Source: Setophaga petechia (Eukaryota > Chordata > Aves > Passeriformes > Parulidae). From it: a stretch of DNA of 64,000 nt. Shown here one piece after another: positions 25,698 through 37,435 of the stretch. Below the pieces are notes generated by a model. It was given only the letters and a program-made list of their open reading frames with translations. It was not told the DNA's origin and searched no databases. Positions within the stretch are counted from its first letter, which is position 1. Each line of letters starts with the position of its first letter. Both the position numbers and the translations under genes were made by a program. The stretch lies in NCBI GenBank assembly GCA_024362935.1, contig JANCRA010000040.1, forward strand, positions 2,604,001-2,668,000, in the 5' to 3' direction.

Positions 25698-27520
25698 GCA
25701 GCTTTATCTTTAGTGTTTTGTTTATGCTAGCCTTTAGGAACCAGGAACCTGCTATATTGCAATACACGGAAGGCTGCCAAATTTTTCTCCAGATTTTAAC
25801 ACAGGAAAACAACTTCCCATGCTACAAGGAGCACTGGAAATGCATGCTTCCCTCTTCTACTTTTTATTGCACACCATTTAAGAGGACTAAGCCTGCATCA
25901 AATTCTCCATGACCCAGCTCTAAGCGTTCCACTTAGTTAGCCTAAACCTCTTTACATTCCTCAACTCTGATCTGCTAATCCCCCATAAATCACCACCGTT
26001 TCTCAACAAACTCAAGCCAGTGTTAAGATTTATGTGGAAAGGATTTGTCATTTCCCACCAGCCTTAACCTGAATTAAGATGGGTGAGTGCTGGGGGGGGC
26101 GACAGGAGGAGGACCTGCCAAATGAGGGGTGCATTTTTGCACAGAGAGCAAAATCATCTTGTTTTGCAGATGATCAAGGATTTCAAGCTGCAAACGGGAA
26201 TGTTTCTGAGGCTGTTTTCATCAGGACAATCCCCTCGGGGAAGGGTCTGGAGAGGAACTGTGTTTTAGCATCTTGTAGGTGCTGCATACCTTGGCTGCCT
26301 GTGCCAGACCACTGGCAGGGGCTGTTGGGGTGCAGCTGGGATGGCCCAGAGCCCCATGGGCACACACAGCCTGTGTGGCTTGCAGAGAGCATGAGGGGCT
26401 CAGTCCTTTGGTGCTTGGCCCCCAGTCCAGGTGTGCAGTGGGTAGGAAGCATGCCTACGCTCTTTGTGGGTTAAAAAACCAGTGGCAACAAACCCCCTTT
26501 GTGCCTCCATTGGGGCTGCCTTGCTTTCCTCAGTTTAGGTGGTTGCACTTCCAGTTACTCCCTGTACTGCAAACACAGAGGCTTTGTTCCAGCTGTTACA
26601 GGTTTCATCTCCTCTGGTGGGCCAGGTTTTCTTTCCGCATCCTGTGAGCAAGGGTTCGGGAGTGCAGTCCCTAACTGTACCCCCTGTGTGGCACTGAGAC
26701 TTCACTAGCACCAGCTTGTTTAGACTTTCCACATGCATCTGTTGCATGGCAGAGCATTTACAGATGTATTGACTCTCTTCACATCTTGGTTTTCTTACTT
26801 GTTTGCTGTAGAATACAATCTCTGCTCTTGTTCTGCACACCCAAACCATCACCCCTTCCTGGAGGCTGACAGCTATCTCCTGTGGCCACCAAGTCCCGAC
26901 CCCAGAAGTGTCTGCTCTGGCAAAACTGGTCCCTGTGCCCCTCCTGGGGGCCACAAACCCCCTCTTGGCCCCTGACTTCTGGGACTCAGCTGGTCTTCCA
27001 CACAAGTTCTGCAGGACCTTGTCCAGCTCTACAGAGCTCTGCTGGTCCTTACACCCACCCTTCTCACCCTGCAATCCCCATGAAAGTTTGCTCCATGAAC
27101 AGGTCCATCATTAGAGACTTCTGTGGACACAAAGATTTGCCAGGGTGTCCTGAGCAGAGGCATCTCTGCCATACTCTGTTCACATGGATGCCAGCAGTCA
27201 AACTCTTACAAACAAATGCTCCCAGCAGTCACACAGATGCGTTTGGTGCGTGATAAACTGCGTATTTTGGATGAACATTGAGCATTCCTGAAGAATGAAT
27301 AGGACCATTCAGAGCCTATCTCCACAGGCATAAAAATTGCATCTAAGGAAAGAACTCTGATGCTGGGTGAAGTTGCATCTGTGGGGTGGGAGTTGAGCTG
27401 GCTGGGTTGGAGCTGGCACAATGATGTAGTGGGGATATGGCATTAAGCAATGTATCAGCAGCCACCAGATGTTCCCAAGACAAAATATGTGTCTTATCCC
27501 ATAAAGGGTATGAAAAATGT

Positions 27521-27571
27521 TAATAAAAATAACAATAACAATATCAACAACAACAACAACAATAATAAAAA
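27521..27571 (+). repeat. AAC/AAT microsatellite
   Basis: An imperfect trinucleotide tract: taataaaaataacaataac, then a nearly pure CAA run (about five units at 27545-27560), then aataataaaaag. Interruptions suggest an old array. No transposon end adjoins it that I can recognise. Confidence 0.85.
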
Positions 27572-29409
27572 GCCACCTTGTGCATGATTCAGCTGGGATG
27601 AATATGTTCCTTTTGGCAGTGTGTTGTGCTGTATCCTTTGATTGACCTGGGCTCTGATTCAGGATGACCATTACACCTGGATTAAACAAAATTATGACTA
27701 TCGATCAGGATTTTTGTTGGCCTGACTGAGTGGACTTTGAACAAAAAAGCAGACATGTTCCTCTGTAAATTTTGTGACTTTATATTCTTGATCTTGACCA
27801 ACAATGGTAGTCAAAAGACACATGCAGGTGAAAGGGAAGAAAAGGCACTCTTCCAACCTGTTAGGCAGGTTTTCCTTGTCTCTTCTGTTAGTTTTCATAT
27901 CATGTTTCCTTTGTTTCTGTGTGTGTCAGCTCTTGTCCACTCTTCCTCAATTCTTTTCCTTTTTCATTTCTCTGTCCCTTGTCTTTGATGTTTTCCTCCC
28001 TACCTCATATTCCCTGTGTGCCCTCCTCATTTCTGCTTTGAAGGGCATCGCTCCAGCACCAGTGCATTTGTACCTGCTGGACTTGAGCAGGCCCAGGTGG
28101 CTGGTGAAACACCAGGACACTGCCTTGATGCCTGCCATTGCTCTGCCTCCCCACAAACAGCTCCAGTGAGACCCTGGGACTTCTGCCCAGGGACACCAGT
28201 GCCCCTAACTCCCCAGGGCCCTGCTGCAGCATCCTGTATCCCGTGGTAACACACACAGAAAACTCAATGTTTTCTGCTTCAGCTCAATTTCTTGAGAGGA
28301 GCCTCCGTTTTTAACTCCAGCCTGTCTGCTACTGCTCACCACTTTCCCAATCTGTAAAAGGCTTTCTCTGCACTTGTTCTCTTGGGGGAAGAGCTTGATT
28401 CAGAAAGAGAAGGTCTTGGCTTCTTCCCAGGATTAAAGTGTCAGGCAGCTTTTGCTCATTTGCTGAATCACACCACCCTGGGTGGTGGTGAAGTCGCTCT
28501 GTGCAGTTAAATAGTGGCAATAGCTGTCCAAAACAGGCTGTTTTGGGGTGAGGGCTGAGCCAGGGTGCCTGGCAAGGCTTGGGGCTTCAGCATTAATGTG
28601 GTTTATTTTAGCAACAAAGCTGTCACAGCTCTTATTCTCCTCTTCATGCACCAGGCCAGCTCTAATTCTGCCTGAGTTCTTACCTGGAAGCAGAATTTCA
28701 CACCCAGCTCTAGAATTTTAGTTGCTTCTGGTATGAATACTCAGAACCATCCTGGTTTTGAGCTGTAAGCTGATGACAGGACATTTAAGAAATGCCTGAG
28801 CATTCAGCATTCGTTCTGCTTGAGGAGTTGTTTCTCTTGGCTTTGTCTAGATCAGATTAGAAAAATGCAGCTTAGCTACCCTTTCCATACCATTCTTGCC
28901 CTGTTCTCCTGGCTTTATCAGGTTGGCTTTTCAGCTGAAGCCCTGTTCTAGTTCTGCCAAATCACTTCATTCTCATTCTAATTCCCATGAATCTCAGTTT
29001 TTCACTTATTTTCCCGTGTTGACAGGGACAATATTGTTTGGATCCAAGTGAAAATCATTGGTTGGGTAAAGCTAGGTGCAGAGGGGTGAGAAGAAGCAGA
29101 AACACTGGTGAGGAGAGCCAACAACACAGTGAAGAGGAGCTGGAGAAGCACTTATGAGAAAGCACTTTTGGGCTGATGACTGGCCAGACCAAGGCTGGAA
29201 ACAGAAGCCTGTTCAGTTTCTTCTGTGTGTTGGGAAATAGGGGCCTTTTTTGTTCCTGGTAAATAAGCAGCGTGTGTCACATTGTGTAACTCCATCATCC
29301 ATTTGTTCTAAAGGAAAAAAAAATACAATAGCCTGAAAATTGTAAGCTGCATTGTCTGTAGCTTAAGATAACTGCATGGTACACCAGGCTGACAAGCCTT
29401 TTAAAATAT

Positions 29410-29427
29410 AACAGGTTTAAACCTGTT
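29410..29427. repeat. 18-bp perfect palindrome
   Basis: AACAGGTTTAAACCTGTT is identical to its own reverse complement, centred on the GTTTAAAC core between 29418 and 29419. Both flanks break the symmetry. It lies in an A/T-rich context with no recognised gene. Possible roles such as a dimeric binding site are not supported by anything else nearby. Confidence 0.9.
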
Positions 29428-32400
29428 TTGCAGTAGGCAAGGACCTCAGTGTATGAGAGAAACCTCTGGAATTTGGTCCAGGTTTAGATGTTCTGCTCCC
29501 AGTGTGATGATACCCCACACAATGATGTACCTGGCAGCCCCAACACGGTGTTCTACAAGTGGCAGTGTGGCTTACAGAGGGCAGCACTGCTGCCTGCTCC
29601 TCAGTCACTCCCTCTGCTTCCACTTGGCTGTTCAATGGCAGTGGTGGGGACAGCATGTCAGCCATGGGTTACACGGTACCTGTGGTAACAGCAAGTGGCT
29701 CCAGAAACCTGACTTGTGGGAGCAGCCACAGTATGAACCAGGTCCCTAAGGATTCCCAAAGGAGGACCAAGACACCTTACCCTTCTCAAGGCCAAATGAT
29801 ACCAGAATGGAGCCAGCTGAGCTCCTTGTCCCCACCTCTTTTATAGTAAAGATGTCGAAGTTCTATTATATATCTGTTACTGCGGCTCCTTTGGATTTAA
29901 TTTAAGCTACATGACCTTGCATTTAGAGCGCCTGCCCTTGTCTATAATCTAATCAACTCAGTCAAGAGGAATAGTTGGACAAGGATGAATGCAGGCCCAG
30001 GAGCCAGAAATTAGATTGTGAGCAATTACATCTGTGGATTTATAGCAGAAATTTACTGCAGAAAGTGGGGATTTTTATCTTCTCAGGAGCCCAACAGGAG
30101 GGAAAGTTAATGGCTGACACATTTATTGCATGGAATCTGCAAAGACCTATGGAGTTGTCATTAGATGGATGGAACAGGCATGAGTCAATAGATTGGTTAG
30201 TACACAAGTGGAAGAAAGATCTTGCTAGAAACATTCTTTCTTCATTGATGGGACAGTGTTGTGATGGAAGCCATAAACAGGGGTGTAGGAAAAACATAAG
30301 GGGTTTTTTTTACCTTCTGAGGCCACTTCAAGCAAGTGCTTTCTAAAGCACAGTTTGCATTCTGTTGCTGTCATTGCTCAAAACCATTTTAGTTCCTTCA
30401 ACCCAGCCAGAGGCTGCTCAGCTCCCACCCTGGGCTGCCCTCCTCCCTCTGCCTTATCAGTGTTATGCCTGGCCCTCACGTTGGATCAACATCCAGGCCT
30501 TTGCTTCCTGTATGGCAGAAGTGATGCATTTGCCCTGACACGGGCCATAGGGAAGACACACATGCCCGTCATGGTCTCAAATGGCCACTTCACTCTTGTT
30601 TGCTTTCCCCTCCTATTGTCCTAGGTGCTTTAAAATCACTCCAAAACCCCCCAGATCCTCTTCCAAGAATTGTAATGTAAGGCCAGAGAATAGGGAACCT
30701 GCATGGGTAGATGGGAGATGCTGAGAACTAGAAGATCTTATTTGTTTTAACTTACTTCATGTAGACAAAAGCCATTTGAGTTTGTGTATGAGCTCCACAA
30801 GAAGTTTGTTTGTGCTGGCATAGGAGCCTCAAATCATTACATTCACATTTCCAGCTCTGGATAGTAACATTTTGAATATAAAATTAAGCAAATGTTTTAC
30901 TTTAAGTCACAAACCCCAAGTCTATTCACATTGGATTTTGGGAAACCTTTATAAAAACAACATAACACAAGATTTCATCTAAACTGCTTGGCAGTCAGCC
31001 TGTAATGGCAACCCAGAGCTTTATTGTTGTGAATTAGTTATTTAGAAGAAGCTGAAAGTGTGACAAAATAACGACAAGAGGGTTTTTTATTTGTGGAAAG
31101 TCAAAGCTGATAGTTCTCAGTGGGAACACACTGTACAATGTTAGAGCAGACACTGCACCAAGAGAGATGCAAACATAAGAACCTGACTGATGAGAAGCAA
31201 GAACAAGGGGAATAAACATGTGATGGGCACAAAGCAGAAGAATGGCCAGTGCCTGAAAGACTTGTAATGATAAGGGATTTCTTTATTCTATTTCATTAAA
31301 ATCACTCCTACTACACTGCAATCACACGAAGGAAAAAACACAGACAGCTGAAGAAATGGACCAAGAAAAGACTTCCTCTGTCCTGGGTATGCTGAGTGCG
31401 GCTTCGCTTGTGAACCCTGAGGGCGTTGTTAGTGCAAGCTCTATTCCTTGTGAAGGAAGCCAGCCTGAGAAATAATGAGCAAGAATAAGGGGGCTGTTGG
31501 CACAATATTATGATTATTTGAGGAAATAATGTGATATGAAGATTAGCACAGGATAATAGCTGTTGCATATAGCAGTGTTTTATGGTCCATTCTGCGTTGC
31601 CTAACATTATTACTCATTCTGTGTCAGGCACTGTTAAGCTGAATTTTAAAAGGAGGCCCTTTGCCTTGCTCTGTGTTGGCAGCTTTGGTGTATTGTTAAG
31701 CCTTACAGTCTACGTGTCTCCGTGCATAATGTAACACTTACTGGTTTGAACTGTAATTCTCTTTTATAATCTTTTACTACTGTGAGACGTTGTCCCTTAT
31801 GGAATTCCCATAACCTCAAACTTTTTTTTCTCTTAAAAACAAACCAAAACAGTTCTTTCCTGAACTTTGTAAGTTAGTGGAGACTATTGTCTCTCTGCAG
31901 AGGACATGGACATCTCGGTATCTTCTTCCTTCTGCAAATTGAGAAGCTGTATTTTCCTTTGATGTCTGTGATAGGAAGGAATTCATCCACGGCTCAGCAG
32001 CAGGATTGGGTGACACCAGTCCTTGTACAGGCCTGTGGGGTCCTGCAGAGCTGACATTACTGACTCTCGCTGCCCACTCTCCTCTGCAAGGACTCAAATG
32101 GAACCCCATGCTAAGACCAGCCTCATGAGATGGCTCCAGTCCATTGCACAGCCAGATATGACATGGCCAAAACAATCCTGGCCCTGTGCAATTCAAGGAC
32201 AGATACTTGGGAGGCATAAAATTTGGTTAGAAACTTCAAACTATTAATCTGTGCAACACAGCTATGAAGATATTGTCAACTTTTGACAAGGGCATGTAGT
32301 GATAGGGCAAAGGGCAAAGGCTTTAAGCTGAAAAGGGCATAGGACCACTATGGGCCACAACCTGGCACTGTCACAGTCCCTGTGCACAGATCTGAAGGAG

Positions 32401-34856
32401 ACTGAGGAGACAAAGCAGGTCCTATGCTGGCCAAATCAGCCCTAGTGGTACAAGTAGGTCTCATCAGGAGTCTTGACCCATCATTCCATAAGAGGCAGGT
32501 GTTATCTCTATGATCTGGCCTTTTGGGAAGATTATATTGCAGATTTAGGATGGTCCTTGCAGTGCCTGAACTCAGCCCTGCATCCAATGCACGGGGTTGT
32601 AGGATAGCTCAGGGCTGCACCAGTCCTCAGCTCTGACCTGCCTTAACTGCACAGTGACAGATCAGCCTCTGTGCCAGCCTTTCCTGCTTCAGGCCCAGCT
32701 ACACGAGTGTGTGCTTGGGCATGGCTGCAGTGGGGATTTAAATTCACTGCTCCAAGCTGCCTGAAAACTACAGCTTAGGTTTAGTGTTGATTTTATTAGC
32801 TGAGGGCCAAGTGATGAACATCAAGACCTGTTTTGCTTGGGCAGTCAGGGTTCAGGTGGGCCTGGGTTCCAGAAGAACTGTCCTCTCTTTTGACTGCAGA
32901 TTGGTGGCATTAATGTCCTCCAGCATCCCAAGGAGATGGTGGCAAACATGCACATTTGTGAGAGATTGTCCCCAGAGAAATTGTCCCTATTTTCAGCAGT
33001 CAGCAGGCAGCTGTTTCCTGCCAGTTCCCAAGGAACAAGGTGGAGGTAATGCCATTTGCTATCACCCTCATTTTTCCTTGCAGGTCCACGTTCCAGGAAG
33101 ATCCCCATGCAGAACAAAGATGAAAGTGCACTGCTTTCTCTGCTGTTGTCCTGGTGCAAGGCATACCTAATGTCCAGTGCTAAGTTTGGCTCTTCCCCTT
33201 TGTAAAATCTGTGCCAAGGGAAGATTTTTCTGAGCACAGCAGTTTTATTAGTCTAAAAAAAAATGTAAGGAGACAGGTTATTTATGTTTGTGAGTGCCAC
33301 CAACAAGCACCATGCAAATTCTCTATTTACTTCTCTGCTGGGGGATGTTCTCTCGGTGTCCATCTCACAGCTGGCACATGTCTAGTAGGGACAGGACATG
33401 CATTATGGTGTACAAGTCTCAGCACCCTGGGACACAGAAATGGGTCCCAAGTCACCCCACATCTCTCCAAACTGCTGTGAGGCAGCCTAGAACTGCAGCT
33501 GGGTCTGCAGAGGGAGCAGGGGCAGAGACAGTTTTATTTGTTTGGGAAGCACTCAAACACCATGGAGATGAAGGCCACATAAGCACCTAGGTAAATAGAA
33601 AAGGCTTTGCTAACAGCAAGCAGTAATGCCTAATGAGTCATCCTGCTGCCCAGCAGTGTTGTTATCACTTTTGCGTTGTGCAATCAAAAGCTATGAAGTT
33701 GGCTATGAAAATAATGCACGATGAAATGAATATCTGCCTGCTTATGCACAAGGCAGCCGTTTCCTATAGACATTCAATGAAATATAGGCAGATGCTTTCA
33801 AAGACAAATTCCAGATTATCCAATTTCTTTGAGCTTCCAGAAGGCTCAGATCTTGATTGAGTTGCCTCCGTATGGACCTCTCTTTAATTAAACCTGTATC
33901 AAGTATTTAAGTGAAGAATGTCTCCTGTTCTTTCATGACAACATGCCTCTCAGGGTTAAAGAGTCACAGAAAGAGACCCCCTAATTCATTCACCACTACA
34001 GTATGGATAGCTGGAGACTGCTGTAGGCTAGCAGCTCCTCTCCTCCACATAATGAGCTGTAACCCAATATATGGAAGCAGCCATAGGGGATGTTTTTCCT
34101 GTATCTGATGCTGAAAATATATAATGTAAGGTAGGTTTTAAAGAATAAAATTTTTTAGCCAAAATGGGGTGTCTCTTCCTCCACCCTTTCACCATTTTAA
34201 GTGCTGACCCTGAGGTGAACTTCAAAAGAACCTCTGTCCTTACCCACTTTCCTTCATATATTGGAATTTTGGATAGGATTCATCATGAAAGATCCTGCTT
34301 CTGTCAAAGAAGCTATGCTTCCTGCATATTTCTACTTCTTACTAAAGGTTTTCTTTTCCTGTGGGATTCTTGAGCTGTGCTTCAAGTTCAGGTATTCAGT
34401 TTTGTTGAAGGTAAACATACCAGCAGTGGGAACAGATTTCAGCCTCAAACTTTTGGAGATTTAGACACCAATTATTTTAATAAATGTCACTTCCAGTAAA
34501 GAGAGGAGAAGCCAATCCTAAATCTCTGGGCTGAAATTGTAGAAGACTTCTTTTGTATCCAGCCTTCACAATTCGGTCCTGCCCCAGTATGAGCTGGCTC
34601 TTCTTGCCACTGCACTTAGATCCAGATCACAATTCAGGTCTAATACTTGTGGTTTGGGCACATCTCATATTATTAGTCATCTCCTCATCATATCACTACT
34701 TCTGGTCAGTCACTCCCATTTGGAGAAAGGGTTTCTCATATCAGCTCGCATTTCTTAGCCCAGAAACTCTACCCCAGTCATCGTTCCAAATTAACTTACT
34801 GCCAAGCTTACAAACCTATTCATGTCCCTTTGAGCTGCACTCTTCTAGATATTGTG

Positions 34857-34990
34857 GAATCATAGAATATCCTGAATAGGAGGGGGCCCATAAGGATCAC
34901 GAATTTAAAATCCTGGCCCTGTAGAGAGCATCCCCAAGAATTACACCATCTGCCTGAGAGTGCTGTCCAAACACTTACTGAACTTCAAAA
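34857..34990 (-). mobile_element. CR1 LINE 3' end, antisense, short
   Basis: The segment starts at the CR1 3' terminus on the minus strand ('aatcatagaatatcctgaa') and runs through 'aaggatcacgaattt', 'tcctggccctg' and 'ctgagagtgctgtccaaac', the expected order for a passerine-style CR1 3'UTR. It decays or truncates near 34990. Only the 3'UTR is present. Its open-frame overlap (34553-34879) is coincidental. It lies about 240 bp left of the duplicated 119-bp segment but is not part of it. Confidence 0.88.
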
Positions 34991-35230
34991 TATACCACCT
35001 TCTTCTCCAGAAACCATCTCCAATTGTCTTTAACAGGGTAGTTATGGATGTGTGCAAGAACAGGATGGGATCTCAACTCCTTTTCTCTACTTGACAAGTT
35101 TATCATTATTCATCCTTATTCATCATTAAGGATGAAGAATTTCTTCTCTCTCTATCCAGGCAGAGCCCCACTCTTTCATTCCCTTTTACTTATGTTTTTT
35201 CAGCTCTGTTTTTTCCACTGCAGCCAGAGG

Positions 35231-35349
35231 AAGCATCACTTGCAGGGACCCAAGCTACTGCAAACTGCTCAGCCACAGCCTCGCACCTAAGTCCCATCCC
35301 TACCGTGTGCTCAGACACTCCTTCCTGTGCCCCGTATGTTGAGGACATG
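35231..35349 (+). repeat. Local duplication, copy A (119 bp)
   Basis: This segment matches 37317-37435 in the same orientation with only two differences: A versus G (35257 and 37343), and C versus T (35282 and 37368). At the second site copy A keeps a CpG where copy B has TpG, so the C-to-T change is likely a decay in copy B. The flanks do not match on either side, so the ends are abrupt. No recognised transposon, target-site duplication or poly-A tail explains the copying. The last nine bases (gaggacatg) are also the first nine of the adjoining 32-bp tandem repeat. Confidence 0.93.
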
Positions 35350-35402
35350 TGACAATTCTGTGACAATTCTGTGAGGACATGTGACAATTCTGTGACAATT
35401 CT
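35341..35402 (+). repeat. 32-bp tandem duplication with nested 11-mer repeats
   Basis: The unit begins gaggacatgtgacaattctg and is 32 bp long. Copy one is 35341-35372. Copy two starts at 35373 and runs to about 35402. Within each unit GTGACAATTCT occurs twice in tandem. The start of the unit overlaps the end of duplication copy A, while copy B at 37435 lacks the GTGACAATTCT extension, so the tandem is specific to the copy A locus. Confidence 0.92.
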
Positions 35403-37316
35403 CCTCTTGCTGCTCCACGACTCCATGATGTTTAGCAGCTCACCTCTTTCCTCCTCCATACCCACTGCTCCTCTAACTACTCATGGGTAGTTGAAGAGTG
35501 GAATGGGGAGCAGAAATTTTTAATTTCTTGATCTGTCCTTTGGAATTGAAAAATACATACCAAATATTTATTGAGCCACAGAAGAATTCTCTGCAGACTG
35601 GTGGAATTACATATTATATGTGAAATGAATCTTGGGTCATGAAGAGAAGGTTTTAAGTGTCCATTAAAAAACACAGATGTTCCTCCAGCAAGGCTTGGTA
35701 TCACTGGGTTCTTTATCAGCAGATAGAAAACACATGTTCCTTTCTATTAGCAGGAAGTCATAAGATCCATTATTTTTTGTCTCTAGTAGCTGAAAGAGCA
35801 GCACTTCTTTGTGTTTACAGCTCCTTAATACAACCCATAACTGACTCCAGGACTCTTAACTCAGAGAGAGTGGGTGAGAGAAGGTCATTACTTGTCAGAG
35901 AACACTCAATGAATCCTTTCAGCAGTGCAGAAAGACAAGATACTTCAGCAAAATCTGTCTTGGCTTTATGTAAGTTTGGTGGAACAACCATAATGCCATT
36001 CCTTTTTAATTTTTGTGCTTCTAGCCATGTCTTTTTTTCCTTTGTCATTAATTAAAAATCAACAATAAAGTATAAAAAGGCTCCTAGAAGTGGACTTTTA
36101 AGATGTTGGGAGATAATTTCAACAAGAAAATTGCAAAGAGGTTGTCTTTAACCTCAGACAAAATCAACTGCATGACAATGCAGTCAGTGAATGAATGGTT
36201 CAATGTTTTACGGTTTATTGGTTCTACTGAAAGTCACTGGAACTCATTTTATCTACCTTTGACTATTTGAAAATTAGAAGATTGGCATAAAATTTCTAAG
36301 ACTTTTAGGGTCTGATTCTGGGCAATGGAGAAAGGGACTCTGGAAGGACAATTCAGCCTAGATGTCACAGAGCCTACTTAAGGTCCTCTCTGAAGGTAAC
36401 TACAAATTGTCTAGAGAAGAATCCAAAATTACTAGTCTAGCCTTGATCTTTAGTTTTTAGATTGCTTAAATTTAATGTAATAAATCCTATTCATATCACC
36501 CAGACCTGTAGCTGACAAGGTTTCTGTTGCCTTATGACTGATTTGGTGGCTTTGAATGGGTGTTGCAGTGCATTATATCATAAAAGTCCTTGCTGGCTGT
36601 TGGTCCCATCCAAGCTGTGTGGACACTAAACTAGCTCTTTGTCTGTGAATGGAACAGTGTGGTCCAGGGAGCAGAGATGCAAACCAGGCACACTAGCTGG
36701 TCAGTGGTCAGGATTAGTTGCCTGTGGTGAACCTTGAACTGGACAGATACAGCCGCTGTCTGCACACTTCAGTAATGTCTGTGTTTTGTAAAGATGATGG
36801 GATAGCTTTTACCACCAAATGTAACAGCTTCCAGATCTGTCTACCTTGTGCCTCCCCTGAAGAGAAGGAGGTGCTCCAGTCTGGTGGCTTTTCCTAGGTT
36901 TGTTTGCAACTCCTTACTGTGAATGATCTGATAGCCCCTCTATGAACACACTGTAGGGTGCTTGTGACAGAACTGTGTGCTGGGCAGTGATCCCCCAAGT
37001 GTGGATTTCAAAGCCAAATCTGTGCTGTGATTGTTTGTGCACCATTACATGGCCTGCATTGGTGAGGCACCATGGGCAATATCCCCACTTACAGGGGATG
37101 GACAAGTATAGACATGTGCAAACAAAAGAAGCAAAAAAACCTGCTGAAGGTGTGGGGAAGACTGTGTGCTGCACACTTCAGCCCTTTGAGGAAGATTCCC
37201 CTTCAGTTTTGCTCCCACGTCTCACAGGAAACTTGTGGGGTCATTGTCCCCTCCCTGTGCCAGTCATGCCTCAGCCCTGGGAGAGCACCCTGTGCCCAGG
37301 GAACCCTCCTGGGTGA
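35403..37316. other. Unique non-coding DNA between the duplicated segments
   Basis: No gene or repeat is recognised. Frames at 35657-36055 (plus, 132 codons), 36914-37174 (minus) and 36975-37316 (plus) overlap and have no domain. The stretch 36000-36500 is A/T-rich and unremarkable. The two copies of the 119-bp duplication bracket this interval. Confidence 0.5.
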
Positions 37317-37435
37317 AAGCATCACTTGCAGGGACCCAAGCTGCTGCAAACTGCTCAGCCACAGCCTTGCACCTAAGTCCCATCCCTACCGTGTGCTCAG
37401 ACACTCCTTCCTGTGCCCCGTATGTTGAGGACATG
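37317..37435 (+). repeat. Local duplication, copy B (119 bp)
   Basis: Direct-orientation partner of 35231-35349, with 117 of 119 bases identical. Upstream it follows 'ccctcctgggtg' and downstream 'aacgcttggcc', neither shared with copy A. It is overlapped by plus-strand frames (37072-37428, 37235-37474) that show no conserved product. The two differences are a transition at 37343 and a CpG-to-TpG type change at 37368. Confidence 0.93.

Larger units (their letters stand above)
25698..34856. other. Unique non-coding DNA
   Basis: No gene is recognised. The patch 26080-28260 is G/C-richer and dense in overlapping frames on both strands (up to 179 codons on minus, 26535-27074), the pattern expected from composition and not from one coding strand. 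Other contents are the AAC/AAT microsatellite (27521-27571), the palindrome at 29410-29427, an A/T-rich CNE-like block at about 31490-31720, a 133-codon minus frame at 31816-32217 without recognisable domain, and the most CNE-like block of the region at about 33600-33870. The interval 34550-34856 has a 108-codon plus frame running into the adjacent CR1 and is not recognised. Confidence 0.4.

Noticed and set aside
25573..25812. Phe-rich peptide resembling a membrane segment
   Set aside because: It is the translation of an A-rich low-complexity tract read on the other strand.
26079..28260. Cluster of open frames up to 179 codons on both strands
   Set aside because: Frames overlap in many registers in a G/C-richer patch, no frame dominates and no domain is recognisable; best explained by composition.
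31816..32217. 133-codon minus-strand frame considered as retroviral or LINE ORF
   Set aside because: No protease, RT, integrase or gag-like motif is visible and no LTR pair flanks it.
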